The position numbers and the translations under genes are program-made. A model generated the notes under the pieces. It was given only the letters and a program-made list of their open reading frames with translations. It had not been told where the DNA came from and did no database searches. Positions 25,396 through 34,520 of a stretch of DNA of 64,000 nt are shown here, piece after piece. Origin of the DNA: Pedobacter jejuensis (GTDB lineage: Bacteria > Bacteroidota > Bacteroidia > Sphingobacteriales > Sphingobacteriaceae). Within the stretch, counting starts at the first letter, position 1; every line of letters starts with the position of its first letter. The stretch lies in the NCBI RefSeq assembly GCF_003725795.1, contig NZ_RBEE01000002.1, forward strand, positions 1 to 64,000. The letters run 5' to 3'.

Positions 25396-25809
25396 TTATT
25401 CTGCAGGTGCAGCTTCTTCAGTAGTTTCTTCTTGTTTTGCTACTGCTTTTTTAGCAGGTGCTTTTTTCACTGGTGCTTCTGCAACAACTTCTTTAGCTTC
25501 AGCTTCTTTTTTAACTTTTGGTGCTTTAGCAATTGCTGCTTCAATTTCAGCTTCAGTTATAGGAAGAATAGAAACGTACGATTTATTGTCTTGTTTCTTT
25601 TTGAAGATAACAGTACCATCAACTAAAGCAAACAATGTATGGTCTCTACCAATACCAACACCTTTATCTGGGTGATGTTTTGTACCACGTTGACGTACTA
25701 AAATGTTACCAGCGATAGCTAACTGCCCACCGAAAATTTTAATACCTAAGCGCTTACTATGCGATTCACGTCCGTTTTTCGAACTACCGGCTCCTTTTTT
25801 GTGTGCCAT
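25396..25809 (-). CDS. rpmA: 50S ribosomal protein L27 with long Lys/Ala/Glu-rich tail
   Basis: L27 sits at the peptidyl transferase centre. The first ~88 residues are a normal L27 ([38 protein letters not shown]), with no cleavable N-terminal propeptide of the Firmicutes kind. The protein is 137 residues because of a C-terminal extension of about 50 residues ([18 protein letters not shown]... ending [11 protein letters not shown]) of alternating basic and acidic Ala-rich character, presumably disordered. The typical family length is about 85. It is the second gene of the rplU-rpmA pair, with a 50-bp gap. Confidence 0.96.
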   Translation of the reverse strand: MAHKKGAGSSKNGRESHSKRLGIKIFGGQLAIAGNILVRQRGTKHHPDKGVGIGRDHTLFALVDGTVIFKKKQDNKSYVSILPITEAEIEAAIAKAPKVKKEAEAKEVVAEAPVKKAPAKKAVAKQEETTEEAAPAE

Positions 25810-25860
25810 GATTTTATATTTTGTAACTCGCTAAAAGCGAATTATTAGGTTAACAATTAA

Positions 25861-26172
25861 TTATAGAGTGATGTCAGAAATCTGAATCTTTGTGAAAAAC
25901 TGGCGGTGACCATTTTTCTTTTTGTAACCTTTTCTACGTTTTTTGTGGAAAATAATTACTTTATCACCTTTTAAATGAGATACGATAGTAGCTGAAACTT
26001 TAGCACCTTTAACCGCAGGAGCACCTACAGTAATTGCACCACCATTATCAACCAACAATACGTTATCAAATTCAATACTAGCGCCTTCATCTCCTTGTAA
26101 TCTGTGTACAAAAAGGTGCTGGTCTTTAGCAACCTTAAATTGCTGTCCTGCTATATTTACTATTGCGTACAT
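25861..26172 (-). CDS. rplU: 50S ribosomal protein L21
   Basis: L21 binds 23S rRNA. The 103-residue length is normal. Family features are the opening [22 protein letters not shown], and the basic C-terminal [21 protein letters not shown] segment. It heads the rplU-rpmA operon, the standard arrangement. The leader upstream of 26172 is AT-rich, but I could not identify a promoter with confidence. Confidence 0.97.
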   Translation of the reverse strand: MYAIVNIAGQQFKVAKDQHLFVHRLQGDEGASIEFDNVLLVDNGGAITVGAPAVKGAKVSATIVSHLKGDKVIIFHKKRRKGYKKKNGHRQFFTKIQISDITL

Positions 26173-26313
26173 TGTTTAATTATTAGTTTTTTAATTTTTA
26201 TTTAACGAGGTGCAAATATAGAATAAATTAGATTAACACACAAACCTATATTGAAATTATTTAAAGATATATTTTCGAAGTTATAAATAGTAAAACGATA
26301 CAATCTGCATCAC

Positions 26314-26814
26314 CTATTTTCCACTTCTTTTTTCTGCCTGGTTTATCGTATCCTCAATAACTTTTCTCATTTGCATAGCAGCATCTAAAAGTTTTGGATT
26401 TCCGTCAAAATCCCCATAAACAACAACATGTTTTGCCTTTTCTTTATATTGAAAAAACATATCATAACGCGGTACAGACATTGATTTGGAACTCTTCACC
26501 CCTATTGTATCAGGAAAATTCCATAAACCTAATTCGTTTGCTTTGCTGTGGATGTACAAAATATCATCACTTTTCAATAGCACCCTTTTTGTTATTACAG
26601 AATCGCGACTATTTACATATTGATATGCACCAGTTTTAGAATTGTATTGGTTTTCTAAAGTATCCTTAATTCCCCATTTATAATCCATAGAAACAAAATC
26701 GTTTTTCCTGAACGGAGCATTTTGTATAATGGGTTTATAATAGATGTAGCAATAAATTATCATCGGAAGGATGATGGTAAGCGCTAAAAATATTTTCTTT
26801 CCTTTGTTTGACAC
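26314..26814 (-). CDS. Uncharacterised membrane-anchored protein
   Basis: This 166-residue protein has one N-terminal membrane segment (about 7-26: IFLALTIILPMIIYCYIYY) and a soluble domain, probably facing the periplasm. No lipobox or known motif is visible. The soluble part mentions a repeated pattern of acidic and aromatic residues (SMDYKWGIKDTLENQY; YDMFFQYKEKAKHVVVYGDFDG) consistent with a small alpha/beta domain. I do not recognise the family. It stands alone between rplU and a symporter, with a degenerate GAATGAGT repeat in its upstream region. Confidence 0.6.
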   Translation of the reverse strand: MSNKGKKIFLALTIILPMIIYCYIYYKPIIQNAPFRKNDFVSMDYKWGIKDTLENQYNSKTGAYQYVNSRDSVITKRVLLKSDDILYIHSKANELGLWNFPDTIGVKSSKSMSVPRYDMFFQYKEKAKHVVVYGDFDGNPKLLDAAMQMRKVIEDTINQAEKRSGK

Positions 26815-26821
26815 GGTTGTA

Positions 26822-26870
26822 AATTATTGAATGAGTGAATTTTGAATGATTGAATTTTGAATGATAAACC
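26822..26870. repeat. GAATGAGTGAATTTTGAATG word repeats, locus 1
   Basis: The gap upstream of the unknown membrane protein contains ttgaatgagtgaattttgaatgattgaattttgaatgat, a degenerate tandem of TGAATGA and GAATTT words. The same words recur at 48150-48235 and 58622-58672. Confidence 0.75.
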
Positions 26871-26985
26871 CTATTCAAAATCAAAACAAATCTCAGAATT
26901 TTTACTGATTATCATGACATAATAAAATCAAATTAAAATTTTGAATTACCTAGAATAATCTTGAAATCCTACAATCTTATAAACT

Positions 26986-28362
26986 CTAGCTATCTTTAAG
27001 TTCACCTTCCCACTTACTAACTACAGCAGTAGCAATGCTATTACCTACAACGTTTGTTGCAGAACGGCCCATATCCAATAACGGATCGATACCGATTAAC
27101 AAGGCTAAACCTGCTTCTGGAATGTTAAAACTGGCAATTGTACCAGCAATTACCACTAATGATGCTCGTGGCACACCAGCAATTCCTTTACTGGTTAACA
27201 TTAAGATCAAAAGCATAGATATTTGCTGTTCGAAACCTAAATGTATGCCATAAGCCTGTGCTATAAACAACGAAGCAAATGTCATATACATCATCGAGCC
27301 ATCTAAATTGAAGGAATAACCTAGCGGCAAAACGAAACTTACAATTTTATCTTTACAACCGAAGCGTTCTAAAAGCATCATTGTTTTAGGGTATGCAGCC
27401 TCGCTACTTGCGGTACTAAAAGCTAAAATTGCTGGCTCTTTCATATCATTTACCAAACGGAAAACTCGTTTTTTCAGAATTAAAAACCCAAGAAATATCA
27501 ATAAAGCCCATAAAATGGCTAGCCCAAAATAAAATTCACCAATAAAAATAGCATAAGTATTCAGAACATTTAAACCTTGTTTCGCCACAATAGCCGTCAT
27601 TGCGCCAAAAACTGCGAGTGGTGCAAAATTCATTACATAGCCAGTCATCTTTAATATTACATGTGCAATTGCATCGAAAGCTTTAATTACAACCTGACCT
27701 AAATCGCCAATTGCAGCTGTAGCAACACCAAAGAATAAAGAGAAAACCACAATTTGAAGAATTTCATTAGTTGCCATAGATTCGGCAATACTTTTAGGAA
27801 AAACGTGTGTTATAAAGTCTTTAACACTCATTGATGCCTTTTGTATACCTGTATTAACCAATTGATCTGGCAAGGTCAGTTTCATATGCTTCCCTGGCTC
27901 GAAGAGATTTACAAGTATTAACCCCAAAACCAACGACATTAATGACATGGCTAAAAACCAACCAAGCGTTTTACCGCCAATTCTACCTACTGCTTTAATA
28001 TCACCAACTTTCGCTACTCCAACAACAAGCGTTGTAAATACTAAAGGCGCAACAATCATTTTTATCAAACGAAGAAAAATATCACTCAATAACGTGAAAT
28101 ACTCTAACTTTTTCTCGCGGATTTCTTCATTATCTCTTTTGATTTTTGAGTTAGCCTTTTTTTCTGCTTTTAATTGCGTAAAAACTGCAGAAGTGGTATC
28201 TGTTGTTTTTGCTATACTTACTTCAATACTTTTAACTTTTGCATCGGCGTTAAGTATTTTTTGATTGTAAACATCAATTGAGTTAACATTTAAAATGTAG
28301 CCTAAAGCAATTCCTGCAATCAGCGCTCTAAAAATGAAAAGCGTGAGTCTGTTTTTCTTCAT
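26986..28362 (-). CDS. Dicarboxylate/amino acid:cation symporter (DAACS family)
   Basis: This 458-residue inner-membrane symporter is of the GltP/DctA type and takes up C4-dicarboxylates or acidic amino acids with H+ or Na+. Hallmarks are the serine-rich reentrant loop FSTASSEAAYPKTM, the NLDGSMMYM motif (usually NMDGT) and IAGVPRASLVVIAG. Between the first two membrane helices lies an unusual charged insert of about 60 residues (about 31-90, with KAEKKANSKIKRDNEEIREK), predicted helical and exported to the periplasm. That explains the length above the usual ~420. Substrate cannot be settled by eye. Confidence 0.9.
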   Translation of the reverse strand: MKKNRLTLFIFRALIAGIALGYILNVNSIDVYNQKILNADAKVKSIEVSIAKTTDTTSAVFTQLKAEKKANSKIKRDNEEIREKKLEYFTLLSDIFLRLIKMIVAPLVFTTLVVGVAKVGDIKAVGRIGGKTLGWFLAMSLMSLVLGLILVNLFEPGKHMKLTLPDQLVNTGIQKASMSVKDFITHVFPKSIAESMATNEILQIVVFSLFFGVATAAIGDLGQVVIKAFDAIAHVILKMTGYVMNFAPLAVFGAMTAIVAKQGLNVLNTYAIFIGEFYFGLAILWALLIFLGFLILKKRVFRLVNDMKEPAILAFSTASSEAAYPKTMMLLERFGCKDKIVSFVLPLGYSFNLDGSMMYMTFASLFIAQAYGIHLGFEQQISMLLILMLTSKGIAGVPRASLVVIAGTIASFNIPEAGLALLIGIDPLLDMGRSATNVVGNSIATAVVSKWEGELKDS

Positions 28363-28521
28363 GAATAATTATTTTGTGGCGCTGTTAATTTGGTAAAACT
28401 ACGATATTTACGCTTTGTAACAAATTTTGATTTCTGCATAGCAGGAAAATTATTCTATTTTTGAATTTCCCTGTAACAAAAATTTAATCGCACCATCTAA
28501 AAAATAATTATAACCCCTTAA

Positions 28522-29019
28522 ATGGAACAAAAAGACAAGTTATTTAAAGAGATCTTCGATTCGAATTCCAAAAAAATATTCCATTTATGTTATGGTTATA
28601 CGGGCGACACCGATGCCGCTAACGATCTTTTACAAGAAACATTTTTAAAAGTTTGGCAAAACCTGGATAAGTTTAGAAACAAATCTTTAATCTCTACCTG
28701 GATATATAGAATTGCTGTAAACACATGCTTAACTTATTTACGCTCAGAAAAACGTCAGGCAAAAGATGAACTGACTGATAATATAATTGAAAATAAAATT
28801 GAAGAATTTTCTGAGAAGAATGAGCAGGTAGCACTGCTTTACACATGTATTTCTAAACTCGAAGAAAACGATCGTTTAATTATTACTATGGTTTTGGATG
28901 AATTACCATACCATGAAATCGCTGATATTTCTGGCATCAGCGAAGGCAATTTAAGGGTTAAAATTCACCGCATTAAACAAAAATTAACAGAACTATATAA
29001 CCAGTATGCAAGCGTTTGA
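28522..29019 (+). CDS. ECF-type RNA polymerase sigma factor
   Basis: The 165-residue sigma-70 family factor has region 2 (IFHLCYGYTGDTDAANDLLQ, with FLKVWQNLDKFR) at about 15-75 and region 4 (LDELPYHEIADISGISEGNL) at about 120-160. Region 3 is absent, as in extracytoplasmic-function sigma factors. The next gene overlaps its end by 14 bp and encodes a membrane protein likely to be its partner. A TATTTTTG box at 28456-28463 lies 60 bp upstream and could be its promoter. The regulon is unknown. Confidence 0.9.
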   Translation: MEQKDKLFKEIFDSNSKKIFHLCYGYTGDTDAANDLLQETFLKVWQNLDKFRNKSLISTWIYRIAVNTCLTYLRSEKRQAKDELTDNIIENKIEEFSEKNEQVALLYTCISKLEENDRLIITMVLDELPYHEIADISGISEGNLRVKIHRIKQKLTELYNQYASV

Positions 29020-29605
29020 TCAAATACAGGAGTTGTGGCAAAAGCACGAGGTAGAAGTTAAAGTTTCTGCTGATGAAATGTTGCAACAAGTAAAAAAAGA
29101 TGTAAATGGTTTAAAGCTTAAATCTGCTTTAAATATTTTAGGTATGGTTGCTTCTTTTTTAGCAATTGCAGTAATGTGGACACTATTTCATTTTGAATCG
29201 TGGACAACGCATGTTGGAATTAGCATTACTTTGATTGCAATCGGAGTTTATACTTTGCTTCTATACCGCGACCACAAATTAATATCGAAGAATGATTATA
29301 CGTTACATCCAAATGAATATTTAAGCAGTTTAAAAACTTATCAATTAAATAGATACAAACTTTACAATACACTTTACTGGTTCTATGTAATAGCACTTTC
29401 TTTAGGCATAATATTTTACTTCGTTGAGATACTTTCACATTTTAATACTATTCAAAAATCATTAGCAATTGGATTTACCGCAATATGGATTCTTTTTTGC
29501 TCAACCATTTTAAGAAAAGCTGTAATTAAACGAGAGAAAGAAAGAATAGCATTGCTGATAGAAAAATTCGAGCGTATAAGCGCACAGTTTTCCGCATCAG
29601 AATAA
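29006..29605 (+). CDS. Membrane protein coupled to the ECF sigma factor, possible anti-sigma
   Basis: The 199-residue protein starts with a soluble helical segment (about 1-35: DQIQELWQKHEVEVKVSADE) followed by four membrane helices at about 40-60, 67-87, 125-145 and 152-170, and a basic helical tail. The 14-bp overlap with the sigma gene indicates co-translation. Anti-sigma factors usually have a cytoplasmic N-terminal domain before the membrane segments, which fits, but the canonical ZAS (HxxxCxxC) motif is missing. I infer an anti-sigma role from position; the family is not recognised. Confidence 0.62.
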   Translation: MQAFDQIQELWQKHEVEVKVSADEMLQQVKKDVNGLKLKSALNILGMVASFLAIAVMWTLFHFESWTTHVGISITLIAIGVYTLLLYRDHKLISKNDYTLHPNEYLSSLKTYQLNRYKLYNTLYWFYVIALSLGIIFYFVEILSHFNTIQKSLAIGFTAIWILFCSTILRKAVIKREKERIALLIEKFERISAQFSASE

Positions 29606-29637
29606 TTTAGGCACGGTTTTTACAATAGCCTTTATCT

Positions 29638-30195
29638 ATGAAAAACCTTTTAATTACTTTTTCTCTTCTGGTGCTTTTACCACTGATGCCTTTCAGGCAG
29701 GATTATGGTGAGCCCGAACAATTGGATTGGAACATTCATTTTAAAGGTAAACCTGATAATAATTCTCCGTTTTACGCCCTTACAGCCATGACCTGGAAAT
29801 ACAGTTATGGTTCAACAGTTTACCGAAATAGGGTTGAAATAAAATTGAAAAATGAAATTACCATTGATAAAAATAGATCATGGGTAAAACTCGATAAAGT
29901 CAAATCTGAAGAAGGAAGAGAAAATCTTCTTCATCATGAACAAGGGCACGTTAATATTCAATATGTACTGCTTATGGAAGCCGATAGAGTTTTAAAAAAT
30001 CGGTCGTATTCGGTTAAAAATTATAAAATTCAAATTGCTGATTTGGCCAATGAGATTAGTGATTATTTCGACACGATGCAGAAAAATTATGATGAAGAAA
30101 CCGAACACGGAAGCAATCATAAAATACAAGCCCGTTGGGATAAGATAATTTATGATAAAATGGAAGAATCGAAAGCAGCAAGCAATTCAAAATAG
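29638..30195 (+). CDS. DUF922 secreted protein with HExxH-like zinc site
   Basis: The 185-residue protein has a signal peptide (about 1-19) and a soluble domain with the motif LLHHEQGHVNIQ at about 102-113. The HEQGH segment matches HExxH-type metalloprotease zinc sites, and the family DUF922 is described as predicted secreted zinc-dependent proteases. A second cluster, WVKLDKVKSEEGRENL, precedes it. The gene starts 32 bp after the sigma/partner pair and may share their transcript. Its 3' end overlaps the converging dgkA-like gene by 9 bp. Enzymatic activity is inferred only. Confidence 0.75.
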   Translation: MKNLLITFSLLVLLPLMPFRQDYGEPEQLDWNIHFKGKPDNNSPFYALTAMTWKYSYGSTVYRNRVEIKLKNEITIDKNRSWVKLDKVKSEEGRENLLHHEQGHVNIQYVLLMEADRVLKNRSYSVKNYKIQIADLANEISDYFDTMQKNYDEETEHGSNHKIQARWDKIIYDKMEESKAASNSK

Positions 30196-30561
30196 TTTTG
30201 GTAAAAAAATAATTGCCCCAACTGCTAATGCTAATATGGCTGCCATTAAAACCGCGGCAGCAGCCATATCTTTAACAATTTTTATTTGAGGATTAACTTC
30301 TGGCGAAACCACATCAGAAAGCTTTTCCATGCATGAGTTAAAGATTTCAGCAACAAATACTACTACAATTACTGCTAAAATCGCGATCCATTCTAATGAT
30401 GAAATATTTAAATAAAAAGATAATCCTATTGCAAAAGCCGCAGCTACAAGGTGAATCCTCGCATTATGCTCGACTACAAAAAAATGCTTTAAACCATTAA
30501 ATGCGTATTTAAAACTTTTAAGCCGGGCTGCAATTGTAAATTTATCTTTTTCATTCTCCAT
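30187..30561 (-). CDS. Diacylglycerol kinase family protein (DgkA-like)
   Basis: This 124-residue integral membrane protein has three helices at about 35-50, 55-75 and 95-120. The sequence GLKHFFVVEHNARIHLVAAA and the catalytic-type EIFNSCMEKLSDVV, with VKDMAAAAVLMAAI, match the bacterial DgkA/undecaprenol kinase family, which phosphorylates lipid alcohols. In Gram-negative bacteria the usual substrate is diacylglycerol; undecaprenol is also possible. The gene converges on and overlaps the DUF922 gene by 9 bp. Confidence 0.9.
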   Translation of the reverse strand: MENEKDKFTIAARLKSFKYAFNGLKHFFVVEHNARIHLVAAAFAIGLSFYLNISSLEWIAILAVIVVVFVAEIFNSCMEKLSDVVSPEVNPQIKIVKDMAAAAVLMAAILALAVGAIIFLPKLF

Positions 30562-30629
30562 TTCTGTATTAATTACACCAAGGATTTTTCAGCTTTAAAT
30601 TGATTCTTTTATCAAAAAATCACTTAATA

Positions 30630-31232
30630 CTATTCTGGTTTTAACTCACTGGTAGAAAAGCTATTACCACTTAATTTGTACTGATAGGTTTTAGTTAAAG
30701 TTTTGGTAGAATCAGCTTCATCTCTTACAGGAAAGGAGCGAAACAAATCTCCGTTTTTAATAAAAAATTTATCATCGCCAACGTATCCTTTTTTTTGTGA
30801 AAAACTTAATGAAGGAAAACCAATTTTATTGAAACTACCACCGGAATATTCAAACACATTTAAATCGGATACGTTTTTCTTACTTAATAATTGAATGTAA
30901 AGTTCTGGATTACCATCGTTATCTAAATCCATATTCCAAACGTCAGTCATAATGCCTTTGCGCTCTACAGCCGTAGATTTGTAGTTATTCCGAACTGAAT
31001 CAGACATTAAAATTTGATAGCCACCTATGGAATCTGCTCCTTTTCCCCAACTTATCACCTCAAAGTTTAATCCTGGTTTAACTTCAATATCTTTATAAAA
31101 CCGAAAAGGATTTTTTTGACCTTTTACAGGTTCTGTTTTTATCTCTGCAGGTTTTTCTTCCGTACACGAAAAGCAAAACAGCATCCCCGTGAATAACATG
31201 AGATGCTGCAAACTATGTTTTAATATTTTCAT
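30630..31232 (-). CDS. Lipoprotein resembling PliI-type lysozyme inhibitors
   Basis: The 200-residue protein has a lipoprotein signal (hydrophobic 10-22, lipobox cysteine at about 23 in FCFSCTE). The mature domain contains MDLDNDGNPELYIQLLS, SFSQKKGYVGDDKFFIKNG and LFRSFPVRDEADST. This pattern of a calcium-loop-like DLDNDGNPE followed by GY.G.D.F...L.R.FPV is one I associate with proteins annotated as PliI family inhibitors of I-type lysozyme. That would place it in the periplasm or outer membrane protecting peptidoglycan. The assignment is from memory of the motif and is not certain; a neighbouring hexosaminidase gene also acts on glycans. Confidence 0.5.
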   Translation of the reverse strand: MKILKHSLQHLMLFTGMLFCFSCTEEKPAEIKTEPVKGQKNPFRFYKDIEVKPGLNFEVISWGKGADSIGGYQILMSDSVRNNYKSTAVERKGIMTDVWNMDLDNDGNPELYIQLLSKKNVSDLNVFEYSGGSFNKIGFPSLSFSQKKGYVGDDKFFIKNGDLFRSFPVRDEADSTKTLTKTYQYKLSGNSFSTSELKPE

Positions 31233-31296
31233 TTTTGTTTGGGACTTTTAACTTGTCCCAAATTAATGAATTTAGCTTTTGAATGCAAGTTAATAA

Positions 31297-33207
31297 TTAC
31301 TTCTTCGCCTCAGGTTTTACTTCTGCTGCACCATTGTTTAAAATGGTTTGTAAGGTAACACTACTTCTTCCGCTTGGTGCAATAACAATGGTTTTTAAAG
31401 TTCTTTTTTCACCTTGTGGAACAACAACTTTAAAAGGTGCGGTGTATAGAAATGCGTTTTCCGATGGACGAGATTCATCAAGCGAATAGTAGATTTTTCC
31501 TCCAGTAACAGGTACCTTTAAATCGATAGTGAATTCGCTACCCGTAAGCGTTTTATCTCCTTGATTTATCGGCGTAGGAATCCAGTAATTAACATTCATT
31601 TCGTCTAACCGAGCTAAATGTTTAGGTAAACGTTCTTCAGAAAAGTTTTTCAAATCTTTGCGTTCAACAGGGCTCCAGGCGATTTCAGCCAATGATAATA
31701 AACGTGGAAAAGCATGATTTTCTGCTTTTGCAGGTGTTTTAATGTATTCTGACCATAAGTTCGCCTGTACACCTTTTATATATTTTCTTTGATCGGCCGT
31801 TAGCACTTTCGGTATAGGATCGTAAGCATAGATATTTTGATATGGAGCAAATCCACCAATGGTAACAGGTTCGTCTGGAGAGTTTGATTGTTTATGATCG
31901 ATGTATAAACCCATTGAACCAGGTGTCATAATCACATCGTGGTTTTGTTGAGCCGCTGCAATACCCCCATCTTCACCACGCCAACTCATTACCGTTGCAT
32001 TGGGTGCCAATCCACCTTCTAAAATTTCATCCCAACCAATAATTGAGCGACCTTTCCCATTAACGTGTTTTTCTATGGTTTGAATAAAATAGCTCTGCAA
32101 TTCATGCTCATCTTTTAAACCTTTTTCTTTCATCAAAACCTGGCAAAAAGCAGATTCTTTCCAATAGGTTTTAGGTGCTTCATCGCCGCCAATGTGAATA
32201 TATTTTGAAGGGAATATTGCGATTACTTCATCCAATACATTATTAAGAAATGTAAACGTATTTTCAGATGGAACAAAAATATCATCAAAAACACCCCAAG
32301 TTTGTTGAACCTGTTTTCCTTTTCTACTGCCGGCCCAAGGCGTTTTATCACTTACAAAAGTATCTCTATCAGGGAAGCAACTTAACTCTGGATAAGCTGC
32401 AATAGCCGCAGAGGCATGACCGGGTAATTCAATTTCCGGAATTACAGTAATGTATCTTTCTGCTGCATATTTTACAATTTCTTTTGCTTCATCTTGAGTG
32501 TAAAACCCTTTAACTTCGGTTAAGTAATTTCCTTTGCCAGGATAATTTCCTATTACAGAACCATTTCTGCTCGAACCAACGGTAGTTAATTTCGGATATT
32601 TTTTAATCTCCAATCTCCAACCTTGGTCATCAGTTAAATGCCAGTGAAAAGTATTTATTTTATAGAAAGCTAATTGATCTATATACTTTTTGATAAAAGA
32701 GATGGGAAAGAAATGACGAGAAACATCTAACATGGTTCCGCGGTATGAGAAACGGGGATAATCATTGATATCAACTGCTGGAACACTAATTTTATCTCCT
32801 ACTTTATCCGGTAACATTTGCATTGCCGATTGCACTGCATAGAATAAACCAGCGCCTTTACCAGTTAATAAAATTTGGTTTGGAGTAACTTTTATGGTGT
32901 AACCTTCAGCAGGTAATTTATCAGCACCAACTGATGTTAACACAATACTTTTCTGATTTGGCTGAGCAACTTTAGCTTCTCTTAAAGCAAAACCAGCTTT
33001 TGTTACAATAAATGCATTGAGTAAATCTGCAGATTTTGCACCATCAAGACTTTGATTAATTAATACAGTTGTTTTATCTATAATAAAATTTCCATTAGCC
33101 CGGGTAACGCTTACTGGTGCAGGAATAATACCAAAATTTGGATCGGTTTGAGCAAAAACATTGGTGCTTATTAAGGCAACAATTAAAATCGATAGTACTT
33201 TATTCAT
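31297..33207 (-). CDS. Beta-N-acetylhexosaminidase, glycoside hydrolase family 20
   Basis: The 636-residue enzyme removes terminal GlcNAc or GalNAc from glycans. It has a signal peptide (about 1-19), the GH20b domain (about 22-145), and a TIM-barrel catalytic domain with FHWHLTDDQGWRLE and the catalytic pair in HIGGDEAPKTYW (Asp and Glu near 345). A C-terminal beta-rich domain (about 540-620, KIYYSLDESRPSE) is of chitobiase-type. It is probably periplasmic or outer-membrane facing. No polysaccharide-utilization susC/D pair is adjacent, so its role may be in recycling peptidoglycan or chitin pieces. Confidence 0.95.
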   Translation of the reverse strand: MNKVLSILIVALISTNVFAQTDPNFGIIPAPVSVTRANGNFIIDKTTVLINQSLDGAKSADLLNAFIVTKAGFALREAKVAQPNQKSIVLTSVGADKLPAEGYTIKVTPNQILLTGKGAGLFYAVQSAMQMLPDKVGDKISVPAVDINDYPRFSYRGTMLDVSRHFFPISFIKKYIDQLAFYKINTFHWHLTDDQGWRLEIKKYPKLTTVGSSRNGSVIGNYPGKGNYLTEVKGFYTQDEAKEIVKYAAERYITVIPEIELPGHASAAIAAYPELSCFPDRDTFVSDKTPWAGSRKGKQVQQTWGVFDDIFVPSENTFTFLNNVLDEVIAIFPSKYIHIGGDEAPKTYWKESAFCQVLMKEKGLKDEHELQSYFIQTIEKHVNGKGRSIIGWDEILEGGLAPNATVMSWRGEDGGIAAAQQNHDVIMTPGSMGLYIDHKQSNSPDEPVTIGGFAPYQNIYAYDPIPKVLTADQRKYIKGVQANLWSEYIKTPAKAENHAFPRLLSLAEIAWSPVERKDLKNFSEERLPKHLARLDEMNVNYWIPTPINQGDKTLTGSEFTIDLKVPVTGGKIYYSLDESRPSENAFLYTAPFKVVVPQGEKRTLKTIVIAPSGRSSVTLQTILNNGAAEVKPEAKK

Positions 33208-33331
33208 TTTGTTTTCAGTTTGAGAATATTCTGATTTAAATTAAACCAAGATAGATAATATGAGATGATTATAACACCACATTTTTGTTACACTATTTAT
33301 CAAACGTTTGATTAGTGGATTTAGAGCATAA

Positions 33332-33365
33332 AAAAATCTCTCAAAAGTGAATCGGAGAGATTTTT
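33332..33365 (-). terminator. trxB terminator
   Basis: AAAAATCTCTC (33332-33342) and GAGAGATTTTT (33355-33365) form an 11-bp stem about 20 bp after the trxB stop. The minus-strand stem is followed by T residues. Confidence 0.85.
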
Positions 33366-33384
33366 AAATAAGCTTTGAAATAAA

Positions 33385-34341
33385 TTACACTTCTACAGGA
33401 TGTTCTTTAGCAGCTAAATATCTTTCTGCATCGAGTGCTGCCATACAACCAGAACCTGCAGCCGTAACTGCCTGACGGTAATACATATCCTGAACATCGC
33501 CACAAGCAAAAACACCTTCCGCATTGGTTAAGGTAGAACCTGGTTTAGTAAGTAAATAACCAGTTTCATCCATATCAAGCTGACCTTTAAAAATATCGGT
33601 ATTTGGTTTGTGCCCAATGGCTACGAAAAAGCCTTCAACAGCGATATCGGTTTCTTCACCAGTTTTGTTATTTAATACTTTGACTGCGGTAACATTTTTA
33701 CCATTACCTAAAATTTCTTGCGTTTCGGTATTGTAATGAACTATAATATTTGGTGTTGCTAAAACACGTGCAACCATTGTTTTCGAAGCTCTGAATTCAT
33801 CCCTACGAACCAACAAATGAACAGTTTTACACAATTTTGCTAAGTAAGTTGCCTCTTCAGCAGCAGTATCTCCAGCACCTACAATTGCAACATCTTGTCC
33901 TTTAAAAAAGAAACCATCGCAAACTGCACAGGCAGAAACACCGAAACCATTATATTGTTGTTCGCTTGGTAAGCCCAACCATTTTGCAGTTGCACCCGTA
34001 GCAATAATAACGGTATCTGCTGTTATGGTTTTAATTTCATCAACAACAACTTTGTGAGGCGTAGATGAAAAATCAACTGAACTTATATAACCGAAGCGAA
34101 TATCTGTTCCAAAACGTTCTGCTTGCTTGCGGAAATCTTCCATCATTTCGGGCCCCATAATTCCTTGTGGATAACCTGGAAAATTTTCTACATCGGTGGT
34201 TTGAGTTAACTGACCACCAGCCTGCATACCAGTATACATAATTGGTTTTAAATCGGCTCTGGCTGCATAAATTGCTGCTGTGTAACCCGCAGGACCAGAA
34301 CCTATAATTAAACACTGAACGTGTTCGTTTTCTTGTGACAT
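33385..34341 (-). CDS. trxB: Thioredoxin-disulfide reductase
   Basis: TrxB reduces thioredoxin with NADPH and FAD. The 318-residue protein has the N-terminal FAD-binding GSGPAGYTAAIYAARA (about 12-27), the redox pair CAVCDG near 137-142, the NADPH-binding VGAGDTAAEEA (about 155) and the C-terminal FAD site GVFACGDVQD. The length and order are normal. It is transcribed alone, with a 540-bp repeat-filled gap upstream and a terminator downstream. Confidence 0.97.
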   Translation of the reverse strand: MSQENEHVQCLIIGSGPAGYTAAIYAARADLKPIMYTGMQAGGQLTQTTDVENFPGYPQGIMGPEMMEDFRKQAERFGTDIRFGYISSVDFSSTPHKVVVDEIKTITADTVIIATGATAKWLGLPSEQQYNGFGVSACAVCDGFFFKGQDVAIVGAGDTAAEEATYLAKLCKTVHLLVRRDEFRASKTMVARVLATPNIIVHYNTETQEILGNGKNVTAVKVLNNKTGEETDIAVEGFFVAIGHKPNTDIFKGQLDMDETGYLLTKPGSTLTNAEGVFACGDVQDMYYRQAVTAAGSGCMAALDAERYLAAKEHPVEV

Positions 34342-34520
34342 TATAATATGTGTTTGAAATTCGTTTTGTAACGCAAATTTAATGCTTTAAATAATTGTTG
34401 GCAAGTGCACATTGTCAACATAGTTTACTTATTAACATCGGTTGATGGTTGCTTTATCATATGTTGTTTACCTGAAAAACTGATTTAATATCGATATGAT
34501 TTACCAACATGAGTTCGATT

